A stretch of 64,000 nucleotides of DNA, from positions 124,001 to 188,000 of the forward strand of contig JAPEVC010000010.1 in NCBI GenBank assembly GCA_027946555.1, in the 5' to 3' direction. Positions 10,321-20,254 of the stretch are shown here, piece after piece. This stretch comes from Gnomoniopsis sp. IMI 355080. Taxonomy: Eukaryota; Ascomycota; Sordariomycetes; Diaporthales; Gnomoniaceae. A model generated the notes under the pieces. It saw nothing but the letters and a program-made list of their open reading frames with translations. It searched no databases and was not told where the DNA came from. A program made the position numbers and the translations under genes. The stretch's first letter is position 1. The number at the start of each line of letters is the position of its first letter.

Positions 10321-12953
10321 ATGTCGGTCATTCAGGTAGAGGAGTGAGCACGCCCTGACTGGCGATCCCCTTCACATGCCAACGTGAACGTTCGCTGATC
10401 CTTGTGTGTACCAGCCTGGTCTCATACCAGCTTAGAGCCAGCTATCTGACCGAGGTCGCCGATGGTGTGGGCGAACGACTCATCACCCTCAACGAGAACT
10501 TCCTCAGCTCCGCTCCCTTCAAGACGGCAGGATGGCGGGCCAATCCCTCTCTAATCAAGCGCACCCACTCCCCTCCGATTCCCACCGCCGTTGCCTCTGA
10601 ATACTTTCAGGCCCCTCGCCGACCAGGGCTGACTCTCGAAGATGAACAAGACGATGGTGGTATGCTCAGCGGTGGCGGTCACGATACCGTCGGCCCTGGC
10701 ATCGCCACTAAGAGAAGGCGGCGCCGAGAGCAGATGGAGCAGGAGGATAGCAGCGATTTGAGTGATGAGAGTGACGACGACACGGAGCGCGCCGCACAAC
10801 AAATCAAATTCGCAAAGATGCCTGTTCGCCACCGCTCGGGTTCCTCCCCCCTTCAGTCATCCACGCTGCGACAGGCAACATCCGCCAATTCTCCACGGCC
10901 ACCTCCGCGCAGAGGCTCGCAGTCTGCGCTGGAGACTGTCAAGGAACGCGCGAGACGTGATACAGTGACAAGCAGCGATGTCTCCTCGGAAAATGAACTC
11001 GACGGGGCCTACCAAAGACATAGGGATGCCGCGAGAGCTGCGGCAAAGACTGTCAGGATCCAGACCAACCTCAACAAGTCCGAGCCTGGCCTAGGAATCA
11101 AACGACAACAGAGCGATCTACTGGAGGAAGAAGAGGAAGACTCGGACGCTTCAGATATGTCATCCGCCTTCAACGAGAGTATTGAGTCGGCTTCGATCTT
11201 AGCAGGGGATATAGAGAAACCGAGAGCCAACATGTCGCCTAGTCACCAAGTGGTTGGGACTCCGCCGAGGGACTTCAAGAGGCAGTCGACTATCAGAAAA
11301 TCTTTGCTGCCACCCCCGACACAGATTGTTGGTGAACTCCCCCCAAGAAGGCCTACTAGTACTATTCGGCCCTTGAGCATGATCGCGCCAAAGAGCTTGA
11401 TATCTGAAGCTCTGAACGCCAAAAAGACACAGTTAGCAGCTCCATTCGAAAGCTTCGCGACGCTCAACGGCAAGGGCGAAGCCAACCCTTTGATGATCCG
11501 CATCTACAGCCCATACTGCAATACACCATCCAAGCCATTCGAGGTTCTTATCCGCAGGGTTGTCCGCGATGACAATGGACCCGAACGTCCTGTTCATGTG
11601 TCCGATCTCATTGGTCTTGCCCTATGGCGATACAACGAGGAACAGCTCCAACCGCCGCTTCCGAGTGATAAGCTCAACCTTAATTGGTGGACTTTGAAGA
11701 TGGTCGAAGAGGGTGGTGAAGTGGACGATGACTTTCCTCCCCTAGAGCGCATAAAACCCGTTGCTCAATTCGTTACAGCTTCCAAGAACAAAAATGCGGG
11801 AGCACAACCTACGGCAGCCATGCCCAGGATGGGCAGAGGGAGAGCCAATACCAAAATTTACGATGATTTTGCCTTGGTGCCGGCCTCAGAAGATGAGTAT
11901 GAGTCGAACAAGGCATTGACACCGCAGTACGCAGAGGAACCTGTCGCAGAGACTCCGATCGAAGAGGAAAGCATCGAGCCTACTGCGACCCTGCAGCCCA
12001 ACGCGGCCGCTCTGCCCAATCCGACCCCGCTGGAGGCGGCTTCAGCTCCAGCAGCATTCAGACAATCAACAGGTCGACACAACCCGGTCCTCAACACGGT
12101 GTACCGTCCCGGAGCCAATATGGCGGATATACCGCGACCACAGGTGGTCACGAGCAACACTGCACGGGGCCAGCATAAATTCCTGCGCATTCACATTATG
12201 ACACCAGACGCACCGCCTGGGCAGATGGTGACAGTAGATGTGACCACGGATATGTATATCGAAGAGGTGCTCGAGCTCGTTTGTCGGAAGCGCAATTTTG
12301 ACAAGATCAGCCATATGCTCAAAATACCAAATTCGGGCGCTGTGGCACTGCTCGATCGACCCGTATCAGCCATCGGAGCCATGCAGGACCTCGAACTCCA
12401 CAGACGTCGCTTCAATGAACCGGTGCTCAGTCAGTCACCGGTAGGTCACTCTCCAGGTGGGCGTATGTTATTCTCGGAGATGGGCGTGGGAGGGAAGAAG
12501 GCCAGCAAGACAAAAGGCATCCACCCCTTGGCCAAAGAGGCCATGGCGCAAGAGGAGCTGAGCAGAAATGGCAACTACGGCCGTTTCACTGTGTGGCGCA
12601 AGCAGACGATGCGGTTTGCCGGCTTGAATGAACGCTTGTTTGTCATCGACGGCGAATACATTCACATCGTGCCGTCTTCGAACGGTAAGGTCGTGACGGA
12701 CAGCAGCAGCAAGACAACCACGGTACACTTCAGCAATGTTATTGGGTGCAAGCTGTCTAGAAGACATCCTTCGCAGTTCAAGGTAAACATCATGATTTGG
12801 TCAGAATATGTACATAGTCTTTGGCTAATGAGGAAATAGTTCGTGATCTACCGAGACAACGAATCCAAAAGATACGACTTTGAGGCCAAGAACGCAGATG
12901 AAGCCACCGACATTGTGACGACGGTCAAGCAAGGCATACCCCCGAATCAGTGA
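10321..12953 (+). CDS. TORC2 subunit Sin1/Avo1, 3 exons
   Basis: 834-aa subunit of target-of-rapamycin complex 2, which links Tor2 kinase to its AGC-kinase substrates at the plasma membrane. Exons: 10321-10343, 10415-12782, 12840-12953. The 23-nt first exon (MSVIQVED junction) is needed because the long frame has no good ATG; a gtgagc donor at 10344 and ccag acceptor at 10414 give the family N-terminus SYQLRASYLT and DGVGERLITLNEN. Domains: long acidic, Ser-rich disordered region (about 50-340); CRIM domain from about residue 356 (MIRIYSPYCN, LNWWTLKMVE); Ras-binding-like domain about 590-670; PH domain about 715-834, finishing in the small third exon (FVIYRDNESKRYDF). The gene runs divergently from the PRCC-like gene. 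Family assignment is firm. Confidence 0.92.
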
Positions 12954-14168
12954 GCAGCGGTGCAAAGACACACCTGCACTCGAAGGCCGTTCTGGAAGCA
13001 CGTGACAATTTCGCGTGTATACTCCAGACAAGAAAATAAGCTTTGCATGCAGCCATCTTATGGTCTTGGCACTGCATGGCTTTCCATCCCGAGCAATCTT
13101 ATGCTCACCTACAACCAAGCTCGATGCTTAAATGCAACCAACAATCGGAGATGAATCTCGGGTCCTGTCAATGTGTACTTTCACTCAACCCATACACCAT
13201 GCAAAACACTTCACACAATGCCATGATAACCGTGCAGCAATATGTCATCGACTCCTATTCAGCTTGGTGGGCCATCACGTCCGTAGTGGGAAGGTCGGGG
13301 GAAATAATGATCATCGGACTCCGTAAATGTTTCCCACACCGTCATATACGGCTAAAAGGCATGGACGGCCCTGTTAGAGCCACTGACTCTAAATCGGCCC
13401 CACAGCCGTCAGGCGACCTGTTAGCCAATGACCAGGGGGCTCAGACCCCAGGCTGTCAGTCAGGCCTAATGGGACATCTGGGGAAGCTCGGAAGTCGAGG
13501 CGATCGTAATCCCGCTCAAACCAGTAACATAGTATTGTACAGAGAAGATACCGCCTAGTGCAGCCATGATATAATTGAAAACAACGTTTTCATAGCAAGG
13601 ATTATCGGGGCTTCTCTTGGCTATTCCCAGTTACTGGCCACCTTATGACGCGGTCGTGCACCGACTCAGCCACGCCGCCGCCGCTGCTGTGGTGACTGCA
13701 TCCCGTCAGCCCGTGGGATGACTTTGATGATCGTCCTGTCAAAGCTGGCAGTTCGTTACGGCCGAGATGTGCTGCAGTGGGCTGCAGCCTGTCTAGATGA
13801 AACGTTCGGGCAGTCCAGGGTTGGCTCCCTTACCGTGTTCCGGGTACGCATCTCGAAGATATGCAGCCACTTTGCCTTCTACAGCGCGGCGTACCGAGTA
13901 GTAGCGAATCAAGGAGATCGACACTGCTGCCATCGAACGGTATAAGTTGGCAGGCGAACCCCACACGAGCATTTGCTGTGGCCGTGGGAAGCTACTCGTA
14001 CTATATATATACCGTGATCAAACCAGATACCTACATCTTTTCTGAAAAGAACTGTCATCTGATATCAAAGTGGTCTATACTGGTCCCACTCGCACTTACA
14101 CACAACATAACGTTGACCAGGATCCGGCAATTACACACAAAGTTGACAGCCTCACCCACTCCCTCAAA
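12954..14168. other. Intergenic region upstream of the small secreted protein
   Basis: 1.2 kb without a supported gene. A 171-codon frame at 13043-13558 has no domain, unbiased composition and no plausible start context. A TATA-like run (actatatatatacc) lies near 14000-14013, about 160 bp before the start codon of the downstream gene, and may be its core promoter. Confidence 0.4.
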
Positions 14169-14764
14169 ATGCGGCCCTCTACTCTGCTAGTCACGTTTGC
14201 TGCCGCGGTCTCGGTACATCCACCAAAATCAATCCATCTTCATTCATTCGAACGGAGAGTGCTAACAACTTACAGGCCCAAGACTTCGGCTCAACCAGCG
14301 ACTCCACTAGCACTGTCTCGGGCGATCCTGGTGGCATCCTGCAAACAGCCTCTTCTGAACTATCCTCCGCCGTCGCCGGTGTGACGTCTGCTGCCGCCTC
14401 TATAGGCTCAGACTTGACTTCCGGCCACACTCACTCCTTCACCGATTCCGTTGGCTCCAGGATCTCCTCCAAGCTTTCCGATGTATCTTCAGACGTCGCC
14501 TCCATTACCTCCGACGCCGCTTCGCGCGAGAGTAGCCTCTCGAGCGTACTCGCCACCGCGACAGGTAGCGTAAAGAGCAGTCTGAGCTCCGAGTTGGGTG
14601 GGCTCGGGTCGAGTGTGAGCGCGAAGGTCAGCAGCTTGAAGAACTCCGCTACGGAGACAGCTACGGCAGCAAGCTCGACAAATAACCCTGCTATGCCAGC
14701 TAGAACAGCCGCGGTAGGCATGGGGGCTTTGTTTGGTGGGGCGGCCGTTCTTGCGAATTTGTAG
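14169..14764 (+). CDS. Small Ser-rich secreted, probably GPI-anchored protein, 2 exons
   Basis: 177 aa. Exon 1 (14169-14213) encodes MRPSTLLVTFAAAVS, a signal peptide core; a gtacat...cttacag intron with a gctaac branch site leads to exon 2 (14276-14764), which continues AQDFGSTSDSTST, giving a likely cleavage after A16. The mature part is Ser/Ala/Thr-rich with repeated S-S-D-V-A-S type units and few large residues. The C-terminus is N-N-P-A-M-P-A-R followed by a hydrophobic tail AAVGMGALFGGAAVLANL, the usual layout of a fungal GPI-attachment signal. No catalytic domain is visible. It is best read as a cell-wall mannoprotein-like structural or adhesive protein. Only exon 2 appears as a long open frame, so the signal peptide is easily missed. 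Confidence 0.78.
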
Positions 14765-15117
14765 ACGGGATATCGCATTGCTACTTCGAGAGCGGAAAGA
14801 ATTGCGAAGGTACAGGCGTTACCACAGCCTTGACTGTCCAGATCCACGGACATGAAGATACAATGTTCATGCCACCTCCATCATCACTTCTTACCGTTCA
14901 CGGTCCCCTCAGCCTCAGGAGATCTAGCCTGGGCAGTATCGCTATACCGTTGTCTTATGAAGATTTGTTAAGTGCACAGATGTAAGCGCCAAGCTTACAA
15001 TGCAAGAGCGGCTTTGGATACATTTAACGGGTTTGGCGGGGGTGATGGAAACAAAGTATAATCGGTGGGGCTTTTCCGCCCTCTCATGATATAGTTACTA
15101 CCACCAGGGCTTTCGTC
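14765..15117. other. Intergenic region and upstream element of 5S rRNA
   Basis: No gene seen. A TATA sequence at 15090-15093 lies 25-28 bases before the predicted 5S start, matching the spacing of the upstream TATA element known to be needed by dispersed 5S genes in Neurospora. Confidence 0.45.
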
Positions 15118-15236
15118 ATGTACGACCATACCTAGTGGAAAACTTGGGATCCCGTCCGCTCTCCCCTAAATAAGCCACTAAGGGCTGGATTAGTAGTTAA
15201 GTGGGTGACCATTAGCGAATACCCGGTGTTGTACAT
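15118..15236 (+). rRNA. 5S ribosomal RNA, copy A
   Basis: 119 nt, the usual fungal length. The sequence follows the ascomycete 5S pattern: ACGACCATA near the 5' end, GGAAAAC, ATCCCGTCCGCTC, TAAGCCACT, TTAGTAGTTAAGTGGGTGACC, AGCGAATACCC and a 3' GTGTTGTACAT. The ends pair perfectly (ATGTAC with GTACAT), forming helix I. A TTTT Pol III terminator starts at 15241, followed by a 13-T run. It differs from the common Neurospora/Aspergillus sequence at several helix positions. Bases 15122-15232 are identical, inverted, to copy B at 26145-26255. It is transcribed by Pol III from an internal control region. Confidence 0.9.
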
Positions 15237-15712
15237 TGAATTTTCCTTTTTTTTTTTTTAATACCCGGACAGATACTCATGTCGGTGGGTGACGAGGATA
15301 TGTATACCGTGCCTATTAGTCTTGGATATCAACATATCAGAGTGTCCAGAGAAAGGAGTCTGGTCTGAAAAGTGCCGTCTCTATTGCTCAACTTATACGG
15401 TTCATCGAAACTTGTCAAATCCATCGCGTTGGCATATCTGGTCGGGTGTTGTAGCATCAAATCCAGATTGCGGTTCCAGCTGGCCTGGTGCTTCCACGTA
15501 AATCGGCTCGGTTCTGATTATGAGCGCGGTTTCCAGCCTCTCGTTCACAATACATGATTCCCTGTACACAAAGTATCTCCATCAACTCGTTCGACTGTAA
15601 CATCGGAATACCAACTGGGATATTCGGTAGGACCCGCTCAAGTTGATATACCACATTGTTAAACACAAGTGAAGTCACACAGAAACCTTGTACGCACATG
15701 GCGCCTCTAAAA
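15237..15712. other. Intergenic, 5S terminator and downstream
   Basis: Begins with the T-rich terminator of 5S copy A (15241-15259). Nothing else is supported before the 3' end of the P450 pseudogene. Confidence 0.4.
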
Positions 15713-17734
15713 TCAGCTAAAATTGCACCAATACGTTGCGAAAACGTGGTTCGCCTTTTGGGAGCTTGCTATAGGTTCTTGTTTTTTCACCTTCATAATC
15801 ATACGTCGACTGGTTTGGGTGTTACTTGTCGAGTCTGTGTGGTTTACATTAGCTGGGCTAAAGGTAGACGTTGAAGCATCGCAGAAGAAAATTCCACGAA
15901 AAGACTAAATTCACTGGATACATCTCCTCGAAAACCTAGGACTCACCGTGCTCGTTCATGATCGGCCGTCCACCGTCATCGATGCTCAGCTCACCTATAT
16001 CATGCTGAAGTGAGGTCAGCATCTACACAAAGTGGTCCGTCATGCACAACCCTCCATTCAGAACCCAGACATACCTTCATGGAGTCGTGTTTGGAGAGAA
16101 TTGCAAACACTACTCTAGCCTCCAGCGTCGCCAACTCCTGGCCAAAGCAATTCCTTGGCCCTCTCTCGAACGCTCGCCACGCTGACACGGGGATCTCGAT
16201 ATGTTCCTCCTTTTCCGGCAGCCAGCGCTCAGGGACAAAATCGTTCGCTGAATCCCCGTATACTGCCGGATCACGCTGAGTGATAATCGCGCAGTTGTAC
16301 ACTTGGATGCCATCTAAGGGATATGTCTCGCCGGATGGCGCCTTGACCTTTACCCCGGCTCCCGGTATGGTCATACATGCAGTACCGGCAGGTGGCCAAA
16401 GCCGAAGCGCTTCTTTGATCACAGCGGATGAGTACGGCATGCGTTTGAAGCAGTCTGCGTCGCCCAGAGAGAGAAATTTGGCGCGCACGTCGAATGGTTG
16501 GTGATCTGAAAACTACCTCGGTCAATGTCGGGCTCACAGGCTGAGATGCTTTTCCTGGTGGATCGTCAAAGTCCATATACCGACACCAAACAACCCGTCC
16601 ATTTCATCGCGTACTGCCTGAAGCGCCTGCGGCGTTCGGGATAACTCGTATATCATCCAGGATATCAGGATACTGGTCGTGTCATGGCCCGCAAACATGA
16701 AAGTATTTAATTGATCAACGATCTCATCCACTGCCTCTAGACTCAGTACGTTAATGTCTTTCAGACTAAGCGAGGTAATGTTGCGTGACTTGACGGAGTC
16801 GGTTTGACGGTTCTGGAAGGCCTCCTGAATGACCGGCCTTAGCGTACTACGAATACGCTTCCCAAGTCTGCGACATCGCCATTCCGTGCGAGGTGTAAAA
16901 TACCACGGTAGATCCACCTGCTCGTGTGTATAGGTGTGGAAAAGCTCGCGGTAAGTACTCATGAACCCGCTGGGATGATCTGTGTACCGAGCCTCGAAAT
17001 GGCGGTCCATAACGCCGCTGCTAAAAATGTCCAAGGTAAGGTTTCCGGAAAGCTCGACGAGGGAGAAGGGCTTTGCGGAGGATACCAAGCTATCCAGTAG
17101 CTCGATGAAAGTCATGGATTTCTTCAATTTCACGGGCAACGTTGTGCTCAATCGCTAGGGTGCAAACCCGGGGTTGCTTTGTTTTTGAAGTCGCCTCCAA
17201 CGTTCACCCTAGCTTCTGTTTATACTTACATACCTAATTCTACGCGTATTCCGGACACTCACAGAGGCGGGCAATGTCGAAGTTGGCCCAGTCACGTTCT
17301 CCATATGGCCATAAACTGACGGCATTTTTTTCAAGATTATAGGGAAAGCTATGGACGGGTTTGCAAACTTGTTCGGCTATTCCATGACTCCCGACAATGA
17401 CCACGGAAGATCCAAATGGTCGAAGGTCGAGAAACATTAGCGAAAGGCGATTAAAGTGCTTGGTTCATCGCCGCAAACGCGAGGTCAGTTCCTGAGTTAG
17501 CGACTCAAAAGAAAAGAAAGAAAAAAAGCATGTGTTGGTATGTCTGTTTGTACCTGGATGACCATTGGGTTTTCCCGAGCGAATAAAGCTGTCCACACGT
17601 CTCAAATGGCCCAAGAGCAGAGACGTTGGCATTTGTGGGAAGATCGCGTATTGTGTGAATATCCTGTACCAGAGTAGACGGTAGATGTAAGTCACGGGCA
17701 AAGCTGTGGCAGCAACAACCACAGGCAGAACCAT
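15713..17734 (-). pseudogene. Cytochrome P450 pseudogene
   Basis: Remnant of a microsomal fungal P450. From the ATG at 17734: N-terminal hydrophobic anchor (MVLPVVVAATALPVTYIYRL), LDLRPFGSSVVIVGSHGIAEQ, I-helix FAGHDTTS, KEALRLWPP (ExxR), FVPERWLP, and the haem loop FERGPRNCFGQE, all recognisable in several exons separated by short introns. The frame is broken: one extra T in the run at 17453-17455 (between NQAL and NRLS); TAG at 17209-17211 before GERW; TAG at 17155-17157 within NPGFAP-stop-RLSTTLP; TAG at 15936-15938; and one missing base near 15802 between TPKPVD and MIMKVKK. The helix C WxxxR Arg is Gln and the conserved GTAR Arg is Cys. It would not give an active enzyme unless the sequence is in error. 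The intron at about 16512-16576 is normal and restores FGVDHQPFDVRAKFL. Confidence 0.85.
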
Positions 17735-18508
17735 CTCACTGTCGGTGCGTCAAAATGAGATAGGCGCTGTAAGAGTTGGTAGCGATATGGGTTCAGTGAC
17801 AGGACCATCTCTGAGAGACTGAGGAAATGAGAAATTGCAATGTGTTGGTTCAAGTAGGCGGGCCAACATGTAAAAGTACGATGTAACCACGAGGTAGGTC
17901 GTAGGTACCTGTGACTTGTCACCCTGCTCAGACGCCGCCGCAAGGGTGGTGGACACCATCATCACTCCTATAAGTATAGGTCATTGCCAGCCGGACAATT
18001 TTCATGATAACGTTGGGTCAAAATCAATACACGGAGAATAACGTGCTGAGGACGTCCGTCTTGTCTCCTATTACTTAGGGTTTTGGAACGGCGGAATATC
18101 GGACGGTGGGCACACGACCATGGCCGTTAATAAGCGCCGGGCGCCAGCGTTTCTGATCCTCAACACCCCCCGACTTGAAGCTTCTGAACATCGTGAGAAT
18201 TCTGCAGTCAGTCAGAATAGCCATCAAGAGTCCTAAAGACTTGTTTAGTAGTTAAGAGGGTGACCATGAGCGAGTACCCGGTTTTGTACGTACATGTTTC
18301 CCTTTTCTTTTGGACCCTCTTTTTTTGTGGGTGCCAATGATGCAGGAGGTGGATCTTGGCAAGTCAGGGAGTGTGACAGCATGTTCATAATTGTTTTGAA
18401 CTTGAAATAGATAGAATACACGAGACAACTTCAAGACGCTTTTCGATATCAGTTTCCCGCAGTTTTCGGAATACACCAGAGCCTTGCCAGAACGTTCGTC
18501 TGGCCACG
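17735..18508. other. Divergent intergenic region with a 5S fragment
   Basis: Region between the P450 pseudogene and the plus-strand membrane glycoprotein. Apart from the 45-nt 5S-derived fragment at 18245-18289 nothing is supported. Short minus-strand frames here do not resemble a gene. Confidence 0.4.
18245..18289 (+). pseudogene. Truncated 5S rRNA fragment (3' half)
   Basis: TTAGTAGTTAAG, GGGTGACCAT, AGCGA and TACCCGGT match positions 73 to about 117 of the 5S gene at 15118 with four substitutions. The 5' half is absent: upstream bases do not resemble 5S. A pyrimidine-rich stretch with T-runs follows, as after the intact copies. It lacks the first part of the internal control region and helix I partner, so it should not yield a 5S RNA. 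Confidence 0.75.
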
Positions 18509-20254
18509 ATGTTCAGCAAAGTTCCCTTTTCCGCTCTCGTGCCATCCGTGACACTCAGTGTGCTGCTCCTGATTTCCCACGGGCTCCAATGGACTGCAAC
18601 AGGGGACTTTTATCATCTCGTCTCGTCCAACCGGGCAACTCTTCAGTTGATGGTGCAAATAGCCTCTAATCTACTCGGTTATGCGAATCTGCTGGTCATC
18701 TGCAGAATCATCAATTACGACACCCGCGCTCTGCTCTCAGTGAGACCAATCTCTCTCATCTATTTGAGATTCTGGAACGCCATTATCTCCCAGCAGTTCA
18801 CCTGGGATCTACCACCGCTCCTTCTCGTACCCCTGTCCCTATGGATCATATTCGCCATGGTCCCTTCTGCGCTTTGGGCCGGCGCAATCACGCCTGTGAC
18901 CGTCATCGTCACTGAAGAGGTCCCAATCGCACTCCCATCCTACACCAATACGACCCTCCTCACCCAGAATTGGAATGATCGACTCAAGCTGCCCTCAGTT
19001 CGGAACAAGCGTGGCATTTTTGCCTATAACGTAGGGGAAACGTTCCTTGGGCCACTTCTACAGTCCGCCTCTGAAGGCACTACCATCGACGGCGGCATTG
19101 ATATGCGTCCCAAACTGGACTACACTAGCTTCCAGTACGTCGACAGGAGCTATGGAGTTGGCACATCAGTCGGTCTGACAGACGACACTATCCTAGCCAA
19201 CCCCCATGCACAGAATTATTGGTACCTAGAAATGGGATATAATTCGGCTGTCCAATGCATCTACAACGAAAGCACTGCATATAATCTTGAGTCAGGCGGG
19301 GAGTCTCTCGTATGGGAAGCCAAAGGGCTCCTTCCGGACAGTCTGGTGGTCGAGCATGCGTCGTATATCGGGTGGAGTGTCGACACGATCGTGGCGATCG
19401 CAGCAGGCAGCTCCCCAAGTTCGTCAAGACGAATTCTCGCCATTGCAGCCGGAGAGACCTATCAATTTCTGAACACGACGCAGTGCGAAACTTTTTACAT
19501 TCCCACCCTGTTCAATGTATCAGTGGAGCTTGCTGGTGAGAACATCACTGTAACTCCTCTCACCACCAATGACAGCGTCCAAGACATAGAGCCGCACGGA
19601 AATCTCACCTTCCTCACCAACTGGCAATTTTCCTTGATTGCTAGCGACCAGACAAGTGCATACTCTTCATACCTGGGGACATCCTTCAACAACAGTATTG
19701 CGAACTACCAGTCGGCCCAATGGCTGCTTCATGGCACCACGCCCTCAACCCAAAATGCGACTCTATCTGGCGTGCAGAACAGTATTACCGCCATGGTCGA
19801 TAGCATGTTGACTGCATATGCAGGTGCGCAAATCATGGTTGCCAATGAGACCAAGACCACGACAGCATATGTGGGCGTGAGGGCAATTCGTTTCGGCGAT
19901 TATGAATACATTGTGGCTGTGGCGGTCCTAAGTCTCACGGTCATGGCCCTCTTCATTCTTGATTTCGCTCGCACAGGAGCCTGGAAAGGCTTACAAGAAT
20001 TTGACTACATGAATCCAACTGATCTTATCCTCGGTATGGCTCCAGGCTCCGAGACTAAACGTTGGAAGATGAGGGAGAAGGGGCTGGATGTTGAGAACTT
20101 CATGGTCTCCCAGGCCCAAGAGAAATTGGTACTAAGCAGCAAATCGTTCACAAAGTCCGAGCACTCGGAACCAGGAAGAATGTCGGTGGACTCTCTCTTG
20201 ACACCAAGGAATAGTGACGTGGAATTGTCGGACTTTGGGGCCGCAGATTCTTGA
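18509..20254 (+). CDS. Fungal multi-pass membrane glycoprotein of unknown function
   Basis: 581 aa, single exon, ATG at 18509. Three hydrophobic segments lie near the N-terminus (about residues 9-28, 47-67 and 102-126), then a large hydrophilic domain of about 340 residues with at least nine N-glycosylation sequons (for example NTT, NES, NVS, NIT, NDS, NLT, NAT, NET), then one more TM (about 467-490, YIVAVAVLSLTVMALFILDFA) and a Ser-rich, charged C-terminal tail of about 90 residues. This places the large loop outside the cell and the tail inside. I do not recognise a characterised family; similar proteins are frequent, uncharacterised and often multi-copy in filamentous fungi. It sits between a 5S fragment and SMC3 with no functional partner nearby. 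Confidence 0.82.
   Translation: MFSKVPFSALVPSVTLSVLLLISHGLQWTATGDFYHLVSSNRATLQLMVQIASNLLGYANLLVICRIINYDTRALLSVRPISLIYLRFWNAIISQQFTWDLPPLLLVPLSLWIIFAMVPSALWAGAITPVTVIVTEEVPIALPSYTNTTLLTQNWNDRLKLPSVRNKRGIFAYNVGETFLGPLLQSASEGTTIDGGIDMRPKLDYTSFQYVDRSYGVGTSVGLTDDTILANPHAQNYWYLEMGYNSAVQCIYNESTAYNLESGGESLVWEAKGLLPDSLVVEHASYIGWSVDTIVAIAAGSSPSSSRRILAIAAGETYQFLNTTQCETFYIPTLFNVSVELAGENITVTPLTTNDSVQDIEPHGNLTFLTNWQFSLIASDQTSAYSSYLGTSFNNSIANYQSAQWLLHGTTPSTQNATLSGVQNSITAMVDSMLTAYAGAQIMVANETKTTTAYVGVRAIRFGDYEYIVAVAVLSLTVMALFILDFARTGAWKGLQEFDYMNPTDLILGMAPGSETKRWKMREKGLDVENFMVSQAQEKLVLSSKSFTKSEHSEPGRMSVDSLLTPRNSDVELSDFGAADS

Noticed and set aside
13043..13558. 171-codon open frame on the plus strand
   Set aside because: No domain, no coding-like composition, and no partner exon; lies in a 3' to 5' intergenic region.
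16512..16576. A further frameshift in the P450
   Set aside because: A normal phase-1 intron (gtatat...ttttcag) restores FGVDHQPFDVRAKF, so no lesion is needed there.
16000..17734. Intact cytochrome P450 gene
   Set aside because: Even with the good introns placed, the stop at 17155-17157 and frameshift at 17453-17455 lie inside conserved sequence; treating the TAG as a splice acceptor gives the wrong phase and deletes helix C.
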